NCBI RefSeq assembly: GCF_036088315.1 | Contig: NZ_CP107996.1 | Location: 1-64,000, forward strand | Source: Streptomyces sp. NBC_00344 | GTDB taxonomy: Bacteria > Actinomycetota > Actinomycetes > Streptomycetales > Streptomycetaceae | Length of the DNA stretch: 64,000 nt | Direction of reading: 5' to 3' | In this document: one piece after another, positions 26,271 to 35,018 of the stretch | Layout: every line of letters begins with the position of its first letter | Position numbering within the stretch: the stretch's first letter is position 1 | Notes under the pieces: model-generated | The model's database searches: none | Told to the model about the DNA's origin: nothing | Seen by the model: the letters and a program-made list of their open reading frames with translations, nothing else | Made by a program: the position numbers and the translations under genes

Positions 26271-27134
26271 TCACTGGCCGATGGCATCTAGTACCTCGAC
26301 CGCGTCGGCGGGCAGAGTCAGTTCGGCGGCGGCGATGTTCTCCCGCAGGTGGTCCACCGAGGAAGTGCCGGGGATCAGCACCATGGAAGGCGAGCGCTGC
26401 AGTAGCCACGCCAGGGCCACCTGCTGGCGGGAGGCACCCAGCCGGGCAGCCACACCGGTCAGGGTCTGCGACTGCAGCGGGTTGAATCCGCCGAGGGGGA
26501 AGTACGCGGCGTAGGCGATGTTCTCCGCGGCGCAGCGGGCCACCAGGGCGTCGTCGGCGCGGTTGGCCAGGTTGTACAAGTTCTGCACGGTGACTACCGG
26601 GGCGATGGCCTGCGCTTCGGTGAGCTGGGCTGCGGAGACGCCGCTCAGGCCCAGGTGGCGGATCAGTCCGTGGTCGCGCAGGGCGGCCAGGGCCCGGAAC
26701 TGTTCCGCGATGGAGTCGTCGCTACCGGCCCCGACAGCCACGCGCAGGTTTACCACGTCCAAGGTCTCCAGGCCGAGGTGCTGGAGGTTCTCGTGGACCT
26801 GGGCCTGGAGGTCGGTGGGATCGAGGGAAGTGATCACGCCGGCCTGGTTGTCGCGGCGGGCACCAACTTTGGTGACGATGTGCAGGTTGTGAGGGTAGGG
26901 GTGCAGAGCTTCCTTGATCAGTTCGTTGACGACGGCCGGGCCGTAGAAGTCGCTGGTGTCGATGTGGGTGAGACCGAGATCGACCGCCTCGCGCAGTACG
27001 GCGATCGCCTGGTCTCGGTCCTCGGGCGGTCCGAAGACGCCGGGTCCGGCCAACTGCATGGCGCCGTATCCCATGCGGGTGATGGTCAGGTCGTGGGCGA
27101 GGGTCAGCGTCTCGAGCTGGGCGTGGGTCGTCAT
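26271..27134 (-). CDS. Aldo/keto reductase
   Basis: A 287-aa TIM-barrel reductase: MGYGAMQLAGPGVFGPP, DTSDFYG with the catalytic Tyr, the Lys in IVTKVGAR, and a C-terminal V-L-I-P-G-T-S-S cofactor-binding motif. This is the YakC/AKR13-like branch often annotated as an oxidoreductase. The start at 27134 has TGGAGG 4 nt upstream. NADP-dependent reduction of carbonyls is expected; the substrate is unknown. Confidence 0.9.
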   Translation of the reverse strand: MTTHAQLETLTLAHDLTITRMGYGAMQLAGPGVFGPPEDRDQAIAVLREAVDLGLTHIDTSDFYGPAVVNELIKEALHPYPHNLHIVTKVGARRDNQAGVITSLDPTDLQAQVHENLQHLGLETLDVVNLRVAVGAGSDDSIAEQFRALAALRDHGLIRHLGLSGVSAAQLTEAQAIAPVVTVQNLYNLANRADDALVARCAAENIAYAAYFPLGGFNPLQSQTLTGVAARLGASRQQVALAWLLQRSPSMVLIPGTSSVDHLRENIAAAELTLPADAVEVLDAIGQ

Positions 27135-27430
27135 GGGGCCTCCAGGTCGTGTGCCGACCCCATATCTAACTGGATGGACAGCGGCGGGAGCCGGTGACGG
27201 CGCCGACGACGGCTTCGGTGGTGTTGCGCGCCAGGGCGCGGCCGCGGTGATGCCGGGGCAGGCGCGGCGAGGCCCATCTCTCCGCTGCCGCCGGCGGGGC
27301 TCACCGTGCGATGTCCGGCGTGCCGGGGTTTGCTTGGTGAGTCGGATGGCGGCGCCACCGAAAGGACACCGTTCTCTGGCGGACTGGCTTGCAATCGTGC
27401 CAGCAGAGTGACTGGAGCGAGGGACCATCA

Positions 27431-28075
27431 ATGGCGAGAACGCACGTGATCGTCCTCCCGGGCGGTGGGTACGCCGAGCATGCGCCTCACGAGGCAGAGC
27501 CGATCGTCGACTGGCTCAGCGGGCTCGGGGTGCAGGCGAGCGTCTTCCGCTATCCGCTCAACGCCAGGCACCCCGCACCTCTCGATGCCCTCCGTGCGGA
27601 GATCCGACGCATCCGCACGAGCGGAGCGGAGCGCATCGGTCTGATGGGTTTCTCCGCGGGCGGTCACCTGGCTGGCCTTGCGGCCCTCGTACCTGGTGTC
27701 GAGGAGCAGGGAGCGGTGCAATTCGTAGTCCTCGGATATGCGATCACGTCGATGGAGACCGAGACCTATCGCCCCGCCAGACTGATCCTGCTGGGGGAGA
27801 ATGCCGGCCCGGCGCTGCGACGCTCCACATCGTTGGACGCACTGGTGACGTCTGAGTCACCACCATTCTTCGTCTGGCACACCGCGGAAGATGTCTACGT
27901 CCCTCCCGAACACACCTACCGATTCGCTGCCGCGCTCGCGGATCACACCGTCCCGCATGCCGTTCACGTGTTCACGCACGGACCGCACAGCCTCGGCCTG
28001 GCCGAAGGCGCGGGGGACGTGGAGACCTGGACAACCTTGGCCGCGTCATGGATTCGCGAACGCACCTCAGCCTGA
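27431..28075 (+). CDS. Alpha/beta hydrolase (acetyl-esterase-like)
   Basis: A 214-aa hydrolase. LPGGGYAEHAPHE is the oxyanion loop of the acetylxylan-esterase/feruloyl-esterase-like branch, GFSAGGH holds the nucleophile Ser, D appears in WHTAEDVYVPPEH, and the His in THGPHSLGL. The triad looks complete. GAGGG precedes the ATG at 27431 by about 8 nt. Probably deacetylates a sugar or small ester in the cytosol. Confidence 0.85.
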   Translation: MARTHVIVLPGGGYAEHAPHEAEPIVDWLSGLGVQASVFRYPLNARHPAPLDALRAEIRRIRTSGAERIGLMGFSAGGHLAGLAALVPGVEEQGAVQFVVLGYAITSMETETYRPARLILLGENAGPALRRSTSLDALVTSESPPFFVWHTAEDVYVPPEHTYRFAAALADHTVPHAVHVFTHGPHSLGLAEGAGDVETWTTLAASWIRERTSA

Positions 28076-29269
28076 CCGAAGCCCGATGCCCACCTCACGT
28101 TGAGCGTCACACCAAGCAAAGCCGCCGGCCCCACCCACCGACGCCGGGACCCATGAGGTGGGTGGTTGGTCGGGACGACGAACCACAGCACAGGAGTCCT
28201 GCACCACCGGCGCCTGATCCTTTACCGACCTACTGCGCGTAACCCGTGTGCACCCGCACCCGATCCCCCTCCTAGCTTGATCTTTAACAGTGCGGCGTGG
28301 ACGCGGGGTCGTTGACTTCTTCGTGCGTCGCTTCGCGGAGCCTGGTCTGCCAACTGTGTGCACGCCATAGCGGGCAGTGGGCTGGTTGTTCTTGCGGCGG
28401 GGTGGGCGTCCTGGGCCGGGCCGGGCGGTTTTCGGTGCTTCGGCTGGACAGGCGGCCTTCGTGCGGAGGTGCCGAAAGTCGCGGCGGACTCGTGCGGGGG
28501 TGAGCCTGTCGGGCGGGGCCTGCTTCTCCCACGGCCGTCGGAGGTCTGCCGCCAGTGGGCGTGCGAGCCGGAGCTGGGTGAAGGCGGCGAGGATCAGCCA
28601 GGTCCAGCGATCGGCGGCTTCGGGGCTGCGGATCTTCGGGCAGGTCCAGCCCAGGGTCTGTTTGAAGAGCCGGAAGGTGTGTTCGATGTCGAAGCGTCGC
28701 TGGAATGCCTGCCAGAGCAGGTCGACGGTGGCGGCGGTGCCTGACCACCACAGCCAGACCGGCTTCGGTGTCGCGCCGCTGGGCAGGTGCTCGACCTGCA
28801 GACGGATCACGGTGCCCTCGATGACCGGCAGGGCACCCAGCTCTGCGGTCCAGGCCGAGCGGTGGGTCAGTCTCGGGTGGAGCCGGTCCCAGGCCCGTGC
28901 GGTGGCGCTGCCGTAAAGGCGGGTCGCGGTCACCGTCTGAATGTCGGGTGTGTTCCAGGTGGCCGGGTCACCGAAGACGAACTCGCCGCCGTGGCGGGGC
29001 GGGCGGCCCCGAACTGCAAGCTCACGGGGTGGGACCGCGTGTCGCAGGACGCGGTCCGAGCGCATCCGGCCCAGCACCTGCACCGGCAGATCCTTCAGAA
29101 GGAAGGCCAGACGTGGCACGTCGTATCCGGCGTCCACCACGATCAGGATCTCCGGGTCGGCGTCCTTCCACCGGCCGGCTGTGATGAGCCGTTCGATGAG
29201 CTCGCGCATCTGCCTGGCGGTGACGGTGGCGGCGTCGTCGCCCGGTGCCAGACGTAGTGCGTCCAGCAT
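28067..29269 (-). pseudogene. DDE transposase of a Streptomyces IS family, 5'-truncated
   Basis: LDALRLAPGDDAATVTARQM, ILIVVDAGYDVPRLAFLLKD, HGGEFVFGDPATWNTPD, FDIEHTFRLFKQTLGWTCPK and AADRWTWLILAAFTQLRLAR with PGPGRPPR are the ordered blocks of a DDE transposase common in Streptomyces. The first ~170 residues, including the first catalytic Asp, are replaced by unrelated sequence. The frame reads on to 28067, but the element itself probably ends near 28270. Other fragments of this family are at 8160 and 10152. Confidence 0.8.
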
Positions 29270-29634
29270 TTGCGGCCCTGCCCCGTGGGGCCCAATCTTA
29301 TGGTGCATATGCACAGTCCTCGATGCCGCGATTCCTGATCTCGGTCGACACCTATAGCCATGGCGCACTCGCTGGCGCTGTGGCTCGGGGGCCGCTCTGG
29401 CGAGCAGGACCTGCGGCCCGCGTGGCTGCTCGGCGATCCACAACGCCGCTGGCCGGTCGTGCGGCGCGCGACCGCCCGCAGCGACGACACCTGAGCGCAG
29501 GCCCGGCGCCACGAGCAGCTCACCCGCCTGCGCTCTGCTGATCGACAGCAGGGCGGCCGTCGCCGACGCGCTACCGGCTGGCATCCGCGCAAGAACCCCC
29601 GGAGCCTCACGTCACGATCTGAGAGGACAAGGAC

Positions 29635-30450
29635 ATGAGCGAGATCAAACCCCGATTTCGCACGATCGACGGATTGGCCATCCGGTATGCAGAGAGCGAC
29701 GGGCCCCGCGATCGCCAGGCCCTGCTGCTGAGCCCGTGGCCGGAAAGCCTGTACAGCTTCGACGCGACCTGGTCGAAGCTGGCCGCGCACGCGCAGTTGG
29801 TCGCGGTGGACCTGCCGGGATTCGGGCATTCTGAACTCCGACATGACCTGCTGTCCCCCACAGCGATGGGCGACTTCATCGTGCGGCTCACCGACGAGTT
29901 CGGGCTGGCGAGGCCGCACCTTGTGGGCCCTGACATCGGCACGGCGGCGTCATTGTTCGCCGCGGCCCGGCACCCGGACCGGTTCCAAAGCCTGGTTGTG
30001 GGCACCGGAGGGGCGGTGGTCCCCCTGAAGCTGGGGGATCCCCTGAACGAGTGGGTGCAAGCCGAGGACCTGGCTCCGTACCGGGCCATGGGCCCCAAGG
30101 CAGCCGTGACGGCCGCGATAAACAACATTCACGGCTACGAGCTGCCGGACGTCGTGCGCGAGGACTACCTCGCGTCCTACGTGGGCCAGCGGTTCGTTGA
30201 CCAGATGACCTACGTTCGCACGTACCCCACCGAACTGCCGAACCTTGGCGAGCTGCTGCCCGCCATCGAGACGCCGGTCCAGATCATCGCCGGCCGCAAC
30301 GACCCGGTCGTGCCGCTGGAGAACGAGGAGTACCTGCACAAGCACCTGCCCAACAGCAAGCTCGACGTCATCGACGCGGGCCACTTCGTCTGGGAGGAAG
30401 GTGCCGACGACTACGCCGAGGTCGTCACCCGTTGGTGGCAGGCGAACTGA
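29635..30450 (+). CDS. Alpha/beta hydrolase with Asp nucleophile
   Basis: A 271-aa hydrolase of the epoxide hydrolase/haloalkane dehalogenase branch. The nucleophile elbow is G-P-D-I-G-T with Asp100 in place of Ser, and the late His is in DAGHFVWEE. The usual HG-x-P oxyanion motif is replaced by SPWPES, which is unusual. GAGAGG stands about 8 nt before the ATG. It lies 180 bp upstream of an enoyl-CoA hydratase-like gene in the same direction. Confidence 0.85.
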   Translation: MSEIKPRFRTIDGLAIRYAESDGPRDRQALLLSPWPESLYSFDATWSKLAAHAQLVAVDLPGFGHSELRHDLLSPTAMGDFIVRLTDEFGLARPHLVGPDIGTAASLFAAARHPDRFQSLVVGTGGAVVPLKLGDPLNEWVQAEDLAPYRAMGPKAAVTAAINNIHGYELPDVVREDYLASYVGQRFVDQMTYVRTYPTELPNLGELLPAIETPVQIIAGRNDPVVPLENEEYLHKHLPNSKLDVIDAGHFVWEEGADDYAEVVTRWWQAN

Positions 30451-30629
30451 CCTGGCATCCGCACTGCTGCGTCTGACCGCAGGCTGCAAATCACCGGACA
30501 GTGGATCGACCTGGATCTGGTGCCGACGGCCAACGAGCGGGCGCGGGCACTTCGACCCACACCGCGCGCTCCAGCAGAACCCGCGACGCTTGCCGGTTCC
30601 CGACCTGCCTCTCACCCACAGGAGTTGTC

Positions 30630-31466
30630 ATGAGCTTCGCATACTCGTCGATCAGGACCCGACAGGAAGGGGGTGTCCTGTTCGCCACTCTCGACGCCGG
30701 CCCCCTCAACCTGATCGGTGTCGACCTCGTCCGCGACCTCGTCTCGCTCGTCGACACGCTGTACACCGACCCCCGTGACGTGCGGGTCGTCGTCATCGAC
30801 AGCGCCTCACCCGACTTCTTCTCGGCACACGTGGACCTCACGGCGGTCCCGCAGTACACCGCCGAGGCCGCGAAGGCCGGCGGCCCCGGTGACGCCTCGC
30901 TGGGCATGTTCCTGCACAAGCTGGCACGGGTCCCGGTGATCACCATCGCCAAAGTGCGCGGCAGGGCCCGCGGCGGCGGCAACGAACTCGCCCTGGCCTG
31001 CGACATGATCTTCGCCTCGCGCGAGAACGCGGTCTTCGCTCAGTTCGAGACAGGCACCGGCGCCCTGCCCGGCGCGGGCGGCATCCAGCATCTGACCCGG
31101 CGACTCGGCAGGACACGCGCCATCGAAGCCATCGTCGGCGCGGATGACTTCGACGCCGACCTCGCCGAGCGCTACGGCTGGATCAACCGCGCCCTGCCCG
31201 ATGCCGAACTGGACGGCTTCGTCGCGCGCTTGGCCCAGCGCATCGCCGGCTTCCCTCCCGAGGGCGCCAAGGCCGCCAAGCGCGCCATCAACGACCTCAC
31301 ACTGGCGGACTCCGCGCAGGTCCGCTCCGACTCCGCCACGTTTCAGGCCCTGATCGCCCTGCCCGAAAGCCGTGAGCGCCTGGACTACCTAGCGGACCGG
31401 GGCCTCCAGACACCCGGCGATCTCGAACAAGACCTCGGCAAGGTCCTGGCGGAGTTCCGCCGGTGA
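30630..31466 (+). CDS. Enoyl-CoA hydratase/isomerase family protein
   Basis: A 278-aa crotonase-fold protein. The crotonase motif is GRARGGGNELALACDMIFAS, with the preceding oxyanion-hole segment DFFSAHVDL, and the acid region FETGTGALPGAGGI. CAGGAG stands 6 nt before the ATG at 30630. The fold acts on acyl-CoA thioesters; position-specific residues do not settle hydratase versus another activity. Possibly an operon with the hydrolase at 29635. Confidence 0.85.
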   Translation: MSFAYSSIRTRQEGGVLFATLDAGPLNLIGVDLVRDLVSLVDTLYTDPRDVRVVVIDSASPDFFSAHVDLTAVPQYTAEAAKAGGPGDASLGMFLHKLARVPVITIAKVRGRARGGGNELALACDMIFASRENAVFAQFETGTGALPGAGGIQHLTRRLGRTRAIEAIVGADDFDADLAERYGWINRALPDAELDGFVARLAQRIAGFPPEGAKAAKRAINDLTLADSAQVRSDSATFQALIALPESRERLDYLADRGLQTPGDLEQDLGKVLAEFRR

Positions 31467-31524
31467 CTCTCAGTGCCTGTAGGGCGCCGCCCATGGGTCA
31501 TCCAACGCACCAGCTGGGCCTGAT

Positions 31525-31541
31525 CCCCCCCCCCCCCCCCC
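31525..31541 (+). repeat. C17 homopolymer
   Basis: Seventeen consecutive C. It forms the left edge of the SpoIIE remnant. A G/C tract of this length is slippage-prone in cells and a classic sequencing-error site, so its true length is uncertain. Confidence 0.9.
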
Positions 31542-31686
31542 GCTCGGCCTGGGCCACCTGCTCGGCGTCGCGTTCACGGAAGAGACGTTCCCCTTCGGTG
31601 TCGGCGACGTTCTGATCCTGTACACAGACGGCGTCATCGAGGCCCGAGACTCCGGGACGTCTTCACGGAGGAGATCCGCCGCCTAG
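31542..31686 (+). pseudogene. C-terminal remnant of a SpoIIE/PP2C phosphatase
   Basis: LGLGHLLGVAFTEETFPFGV, GDVLILYTDGVIEARDSGTS and then scrambled Arg/Ser to a stop at 31686. D-x-L-x-L-Y-T-D-G-V-I-E-A-R is the third metal-ligand motif of RsbU/SpoIIE phosphatases. About 90% of the gene is gone. Confidence 0.75.
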
Positions 31687-31710
31687 GCCCGTATCAGCCA
31701 GCCTGTGGGG

Positions 31711-32330
31711 TCACACCTTGAGCACCATGCGGAAGCGGGCGTCGCCGCTGGACATCCGCTCGTACGCCTCAGTCGCTTCGCTCATTGGCCGCGTCTCGAT
31801 CATCGCCCGGATCCCTTGGTCCGTGGCGAATCGGAGGTTGTTCTCGTTCTGGATGGCACTTCCGGTGAGGGATCCCATGATCCGGACGTTGCCGAAGACG
31901 AGCTGCATCGGGGTGACCTTAACCGGTTCGTCGGACGCTCCCACGACGACGAGTCGTCCACCGCTGGCAAGGCCGTTGAGCAGGGGGGAGATGTCGCCGG
32001 CGGCAGCTGTTGCGATGACGACCTGTTGCACCGCCGAGCTTGCTGAGTTCCTCGCCGGGGTCCGTCTCGGTGGAGTCGATGTAGTGCTGCGCGCCGAGCT
32101 CGCGGGCCAGCTTCTCCTTGGCGGTGCCGCGAGCGACGGCGACGACCCGCAGGCCCAACTTGGCCGCGTACTGGATACCCAGGTGTCCGAGGCCGCCGAT
32201 GCCCTGGATGGCCACCAGGTCGTCGGCCTTGGTGCGCGCCTGAGGCGCGCGTTGAACGTCGTGAAACCCGCGCACAGGAGCGGCGCTGCCTCAGCCGACG
32301 TCAGCTCCCGGACGCGCTGCCCAGCCTGGG
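31711..32330 (-). pseudogene. Zinc-type alcohol dehydrogenase, truncated and frameshifted
   Basis: Pieces read LTSAEAAPLLCAGFTTFNAR, then in a second frame VAIQGIGGLGHLGIQYAAKL and KEKLARELGAQHYIDSTETD, then in a third LLNGLASGGRLVVVGASDEP with VRIMGSLTGSAIQNENNLRF. This is the NAD-binding half of an AdhP-type dehydrogenase. At least two frameshifts (about 32250 and 32030) and loss of the N-terminal catalytic zinc domain make it inactive. Confidence 0.85.
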
Positions 32331-32464
32331 TAGAGATCGAGAGCCCAGCCCAGAACATCGGTAAAGCCGCCGCGGGCACCGTCTGGATCACCCACGGGAG
32401 CAACGAAATTCACCGGTACGCCGCAAACCAGCCAGGACAAGGACAGCACGTCAGCGAACCGGTT

Positions 32465-32498
32465 GGGCTCCCGCGTCCCTCACGGGCCGCGGGAGCCC
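32465..32498. terminator. Strong inverted repeat, terminator-like
   Basis: A perfect 11-bp G/C-rich stem (GGGCTCCCGCG / CGCGGGAGCCC) with a 12-nt loop, followed on the plus strand by TTCTCGTTTTA. It lies between two minus-strand pseudogenes and could end transcription of the nicotinamidase gene. Confidence 0.65.
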
Positions 32499-32568
32499 GT
32501 TCTCGTTTTACGAGCTGTCCGCGTATCTGCCTGTGCGACAGGAGCTCAGCGCCCAGGAGCCGAGGCCG

Positions 32569-33162
32569 CTACCGCGGTACCGGTGTCTCACCGGAGACAG
32601 CCACACCTGCCCGACGGAAGTCGTCCAGAGTCGAGGCTGTCGTGTCCGGTGCGACACCAACCGAGCAGTCCAGCCGTACCCGGGCGCGGAACCCGGCCTT
32701 CACGGCATCCAGCGCCGTCGCGCGCACACAGTGGTCCGTCGCGGTGCCCACCACGTCGACGTCCTCCACCCCCCGCTCGCGCAGCCAGTCCACCAGGGAC
32801 GTTCCCGCTGCGTCGGCGCCTTCGAAACCGCTCTTCGAGGCGCTGTGGGCGCCCTTGAAGAAAACACCATCCACCCTGCCGCCAGAGACGGTGGGCGCGA
32901 AGTGTGGGTGGAACTCGCCGCCCTCGTGGCCGACCACGTAGTGGACGGGGAAACTGTCCTTGTAGTCGGGGTTCTTGGAGAAGTGACTTCCCGGGTCGAT
33001 GTGGTGGTCCAGGGTCGCCACGACGTACCGGTAGTCGCCACCCGCGCTCTCCTCCACCAGATCGGCGATCTTGGTGGCAATCCGGGCGCCTCCCGTCACG
33101 GGGACACTGCCTCCCTCGCAGAAGTCTTTCTACACATCCACGACGGTCAAGCTTCGGCTCAT
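32569..33162 (-). pseudogene. pncA: Nicotinamidase (PncA-like) with an in-frame amber codon
   Basis: From the ATG at 33162 the product reads MSRSLTVVDV-stop-KDFCEGGSVPV, then ATLDHHIDPGSHFSKN and VDVVGTATDHCVRATALDAV. V-D-V-Q-x-D-F is the conserved start of nicotinamidases, D being catalytic, so the TAG at 33130-33132 replaces the Gln codon (CAG to TAG). The catalytic Cys (DHC) and metal-binding D-x-H-x-x-x-S-x-H are intact, and 176 residues follow without interruption. GAGAGG precedes the ATG by 8 nt. Only the amber codon breaks the gene. Confidence 0.8.
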
Positions 33163-33363
33163 CACGAACACCTCTCAGACGATACGGAACACATAGGAAC
33201 AACCACCGTTCAGGGCCCGGGAACCACCCGGCACCATCAGCTCTGAACGGGTAGAACTGCCAGGGGGTAGAGGGCGGGGGTGAAGGAGACGACGCTGCCA
33301 CCGTAGGTCCCGTCAGCGAACACTTCAGCGCGGCGAGGCTCCGATCCCACCCCAACTGACCGT

Positions 33364-33690
33364 CTAGTCAGCGGGGGTGTAGTCGAGGGGTGTGTTCGCG
33401 CAGCCTTGGGCCAGGTCGTCCAAGCCGCGGTTTCGGTCGGGTCGGCGCTCAGGTGCCGGCGGAGTGTCGTGGCGACCCAGTCCGCGACATACGTGCAGCG
33501 GGTGTTTGTGGCCGGGGGCATCCAGGTGGCCGGGTCCTGGTCGGCTTTGGAGCGGTCGGGCTTCGCGGTGACCGCGACCAGGGAACGCGCAGCGCCGAGG
33601 TCGCTGGCGTAGGCCTGGCGGCGGGCAGGGGTCCACTGCGACGCGCCGGAGTCCCAGGCTGGGGTTCACTCGCCCGTACGTAATGGTCGT
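33364..33690 (-). pseudogene. DUF1524-type HNH endonuclease, C-terminal part, frameshifted
   Basis: SQWTPARRQAYASDLGAARS, LVAVTAKPDRSKADQDPATW, MPPATNTRCTYVADWVATTL, and after a shift near 33420 LDDLAQGCANTPLDYTPAD. The S-K-x-x-x-D-P-x-x-W-M-P-P block is the end of the HNH motif of secreted DUF1524 nucleases. Signal peptide and first half are missing. Confidence 0.75.
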
Positions 33691-33704
33691 ACTGGAGGAA
33701 CGAA

Positions 33705-33837
33705 TCGCCCTCCCCGCGCGCCGGGGGCGCAAGACGGGGCACCTAACTGCCCGTCATGTCCGGTTTCAGTAACAGGTGTCCGAAGGTGGGCGGCTCGCCC
33801 TTAATCTGAGCGCCTGCCAGGACCTATAGGGAGGTGC
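33705..33837 (+). repeat. 133-bp direct repeat, left copy
   Basis: Aligned by eye without gaps to 41110-41242: 12 differences in 133 positions (about 91%). It begins with a C/G-rich hairpin core (CCCCGCGCGCCGGGG) and has no coding frame. The two copies face the same way and bracket the recombinase segment. Confidence 0.9.
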
Positions 33838-34028
33838 CTGGCCCGAGCTGCCCAGGTCCGAGGCACTCGCGGTGCCCCCGCGAAGGCTGCAGTTCCAAGG
33901 ACGCTCGGCCCCTGCTGAGGACCCGCCGCGTAGGCGCCGCAACCGCTCGCTCGCGCAGCCGCATGGGACCACGGAAATACGAGGTCGACGGACAGGAACT
34001 GTTGCGAGATCCTCCTCGGCAAGATCGG

Positions 34029-34466
34029 ATGACGAGGAGCTCGGTGATCACCCAGGGCGTGAAGATCACAGCACAGTGCGAAGCCTGCGGTGGCGTGCTG
34101 ATCCACGACACCGGCCAGTTCATCGACCGCGATCAACTGTGGTGGGGAACCGAGGGGACGTGCCTGTCCTGTCCCGTCGCCTGGTGCGAGCAGGACAGCG
34201 GCGGCGAGACACCCGAGGAGATCCGCCAGGCCCTCTTGACCGAACACGGACCTGCCCGCCTTCGACTGACAGAGCCGGTGGCCAGTCCGGTGGTAGTCCT
34301 GCGCACACTTCGAGAAGTGCACGCGCTGACATTGGCGCAAGCACAATCCCTGGCAGACCAGCTCAGGACGACCGGGCTGGTCGGAACGCTGGTCGAGATG
34401 GAACTCATCGCCAGCCGCCTCCGGCACCATTCCGTTGGAGCAACCATCGATCCAGAAGTCCGATGA
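34029..34466 (+). CDS. Cys-rich hypothetical protein with L7/L12-like C-terminus
   Basis: A 145-aa protein. It opens with a probable zinc site (C-E-A-C-G-G ... C-L-S-C-x-x-x-W-C-E). After LWWGTEGTC comes an all-helical tail, VVLRTLREVHALTLAQAQSL with DQLRTTGLVGTLVEMELIAS, similar to the L7/L12 C-terminal repeat (LREVHxLTLxxAxxLxxxL). A start at 33963 is possible; the ATG at 34029 was chosen because the conserved-looking part begins there. Function unknown. Confidence 0.6.
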   Translation: MTRSSVITQGVKITAQCEACGGVLIHDTGQFIDRDQLWWGTEGTCLSCPVAWCEQDSGGETPEEIRQALLTEHGPARLRLTEPVASPVVVLRTLREVHALTLAQAQSLADQLRTTGLVGTLVEMELIASRLRHHSVGATIDPEVR

Positions 34467-34604
34467 CCGTCAGCAGATCTGCCCCGCGACACGCCGAACG
34501 ACGACATTTCCGCAGCCACGTCCACGTCCCGCCCGTCGCGTCGCGGTCATTGTCCCCATGGCAAAGCCACAGCTCAGAAGGCTAATCGTCGATCCGGCTC
34601 AAGA

Positions 34605-34965
34605 TAGCGGCCGCAAGCGGCACCTGGTCGTGGACACCAAGGGCCTGCCGCTTTTCGTCATGGTCACCCCGGCCGACATGACCGACCGCAACGCGGCGGA
34701 GGAAATGCTGTTCCGGCTACGGCTGATGCACCCCGAAATCACCATCGTCTGGGCCGACTCCGTCTATGCCGGACAGCTCTTGACCTGGGCGAAGACGTAC
34801 CTGAACCTGACGATCAAGACCGTCAGCCGCCCGAAGAACACCCCCTGGATTCGTCGTCCTGCCCCGTCGCTGGGTCGTCGAACGCTCTGGGTCATGCACG
34901 CCCGTCGGCACGCTCGCGACTACGAACGGCTCTTCCAGCACTTCCTGTTGACTGAACTAACTTGG
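34605..34965 (+). pseudogene. C-terminal half of an IS5-family transposase
   Basis: SGRKRHLVVDTKGLPLFVMV, NAAEEMLFRLRLMHPEITIV, WADSVYAGQLLTWAKTYLNL and, after shifts, FVVLPRRWVVER and RRHARDYERLFQH. The second Asp (WAD) and the Glu of R-R-W-V-V-E-R are present. The N-terminal half with the first Asp is absent here; a complementary N-terminal half lies at 40514-40921. Confidence 0.8.
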
Positions 34966-35018
34966 GAGTTTTCCCAGTTCAGGCACGGTATGGAGGATGC
35001 TGCTGCTAGCTTCCGGGC

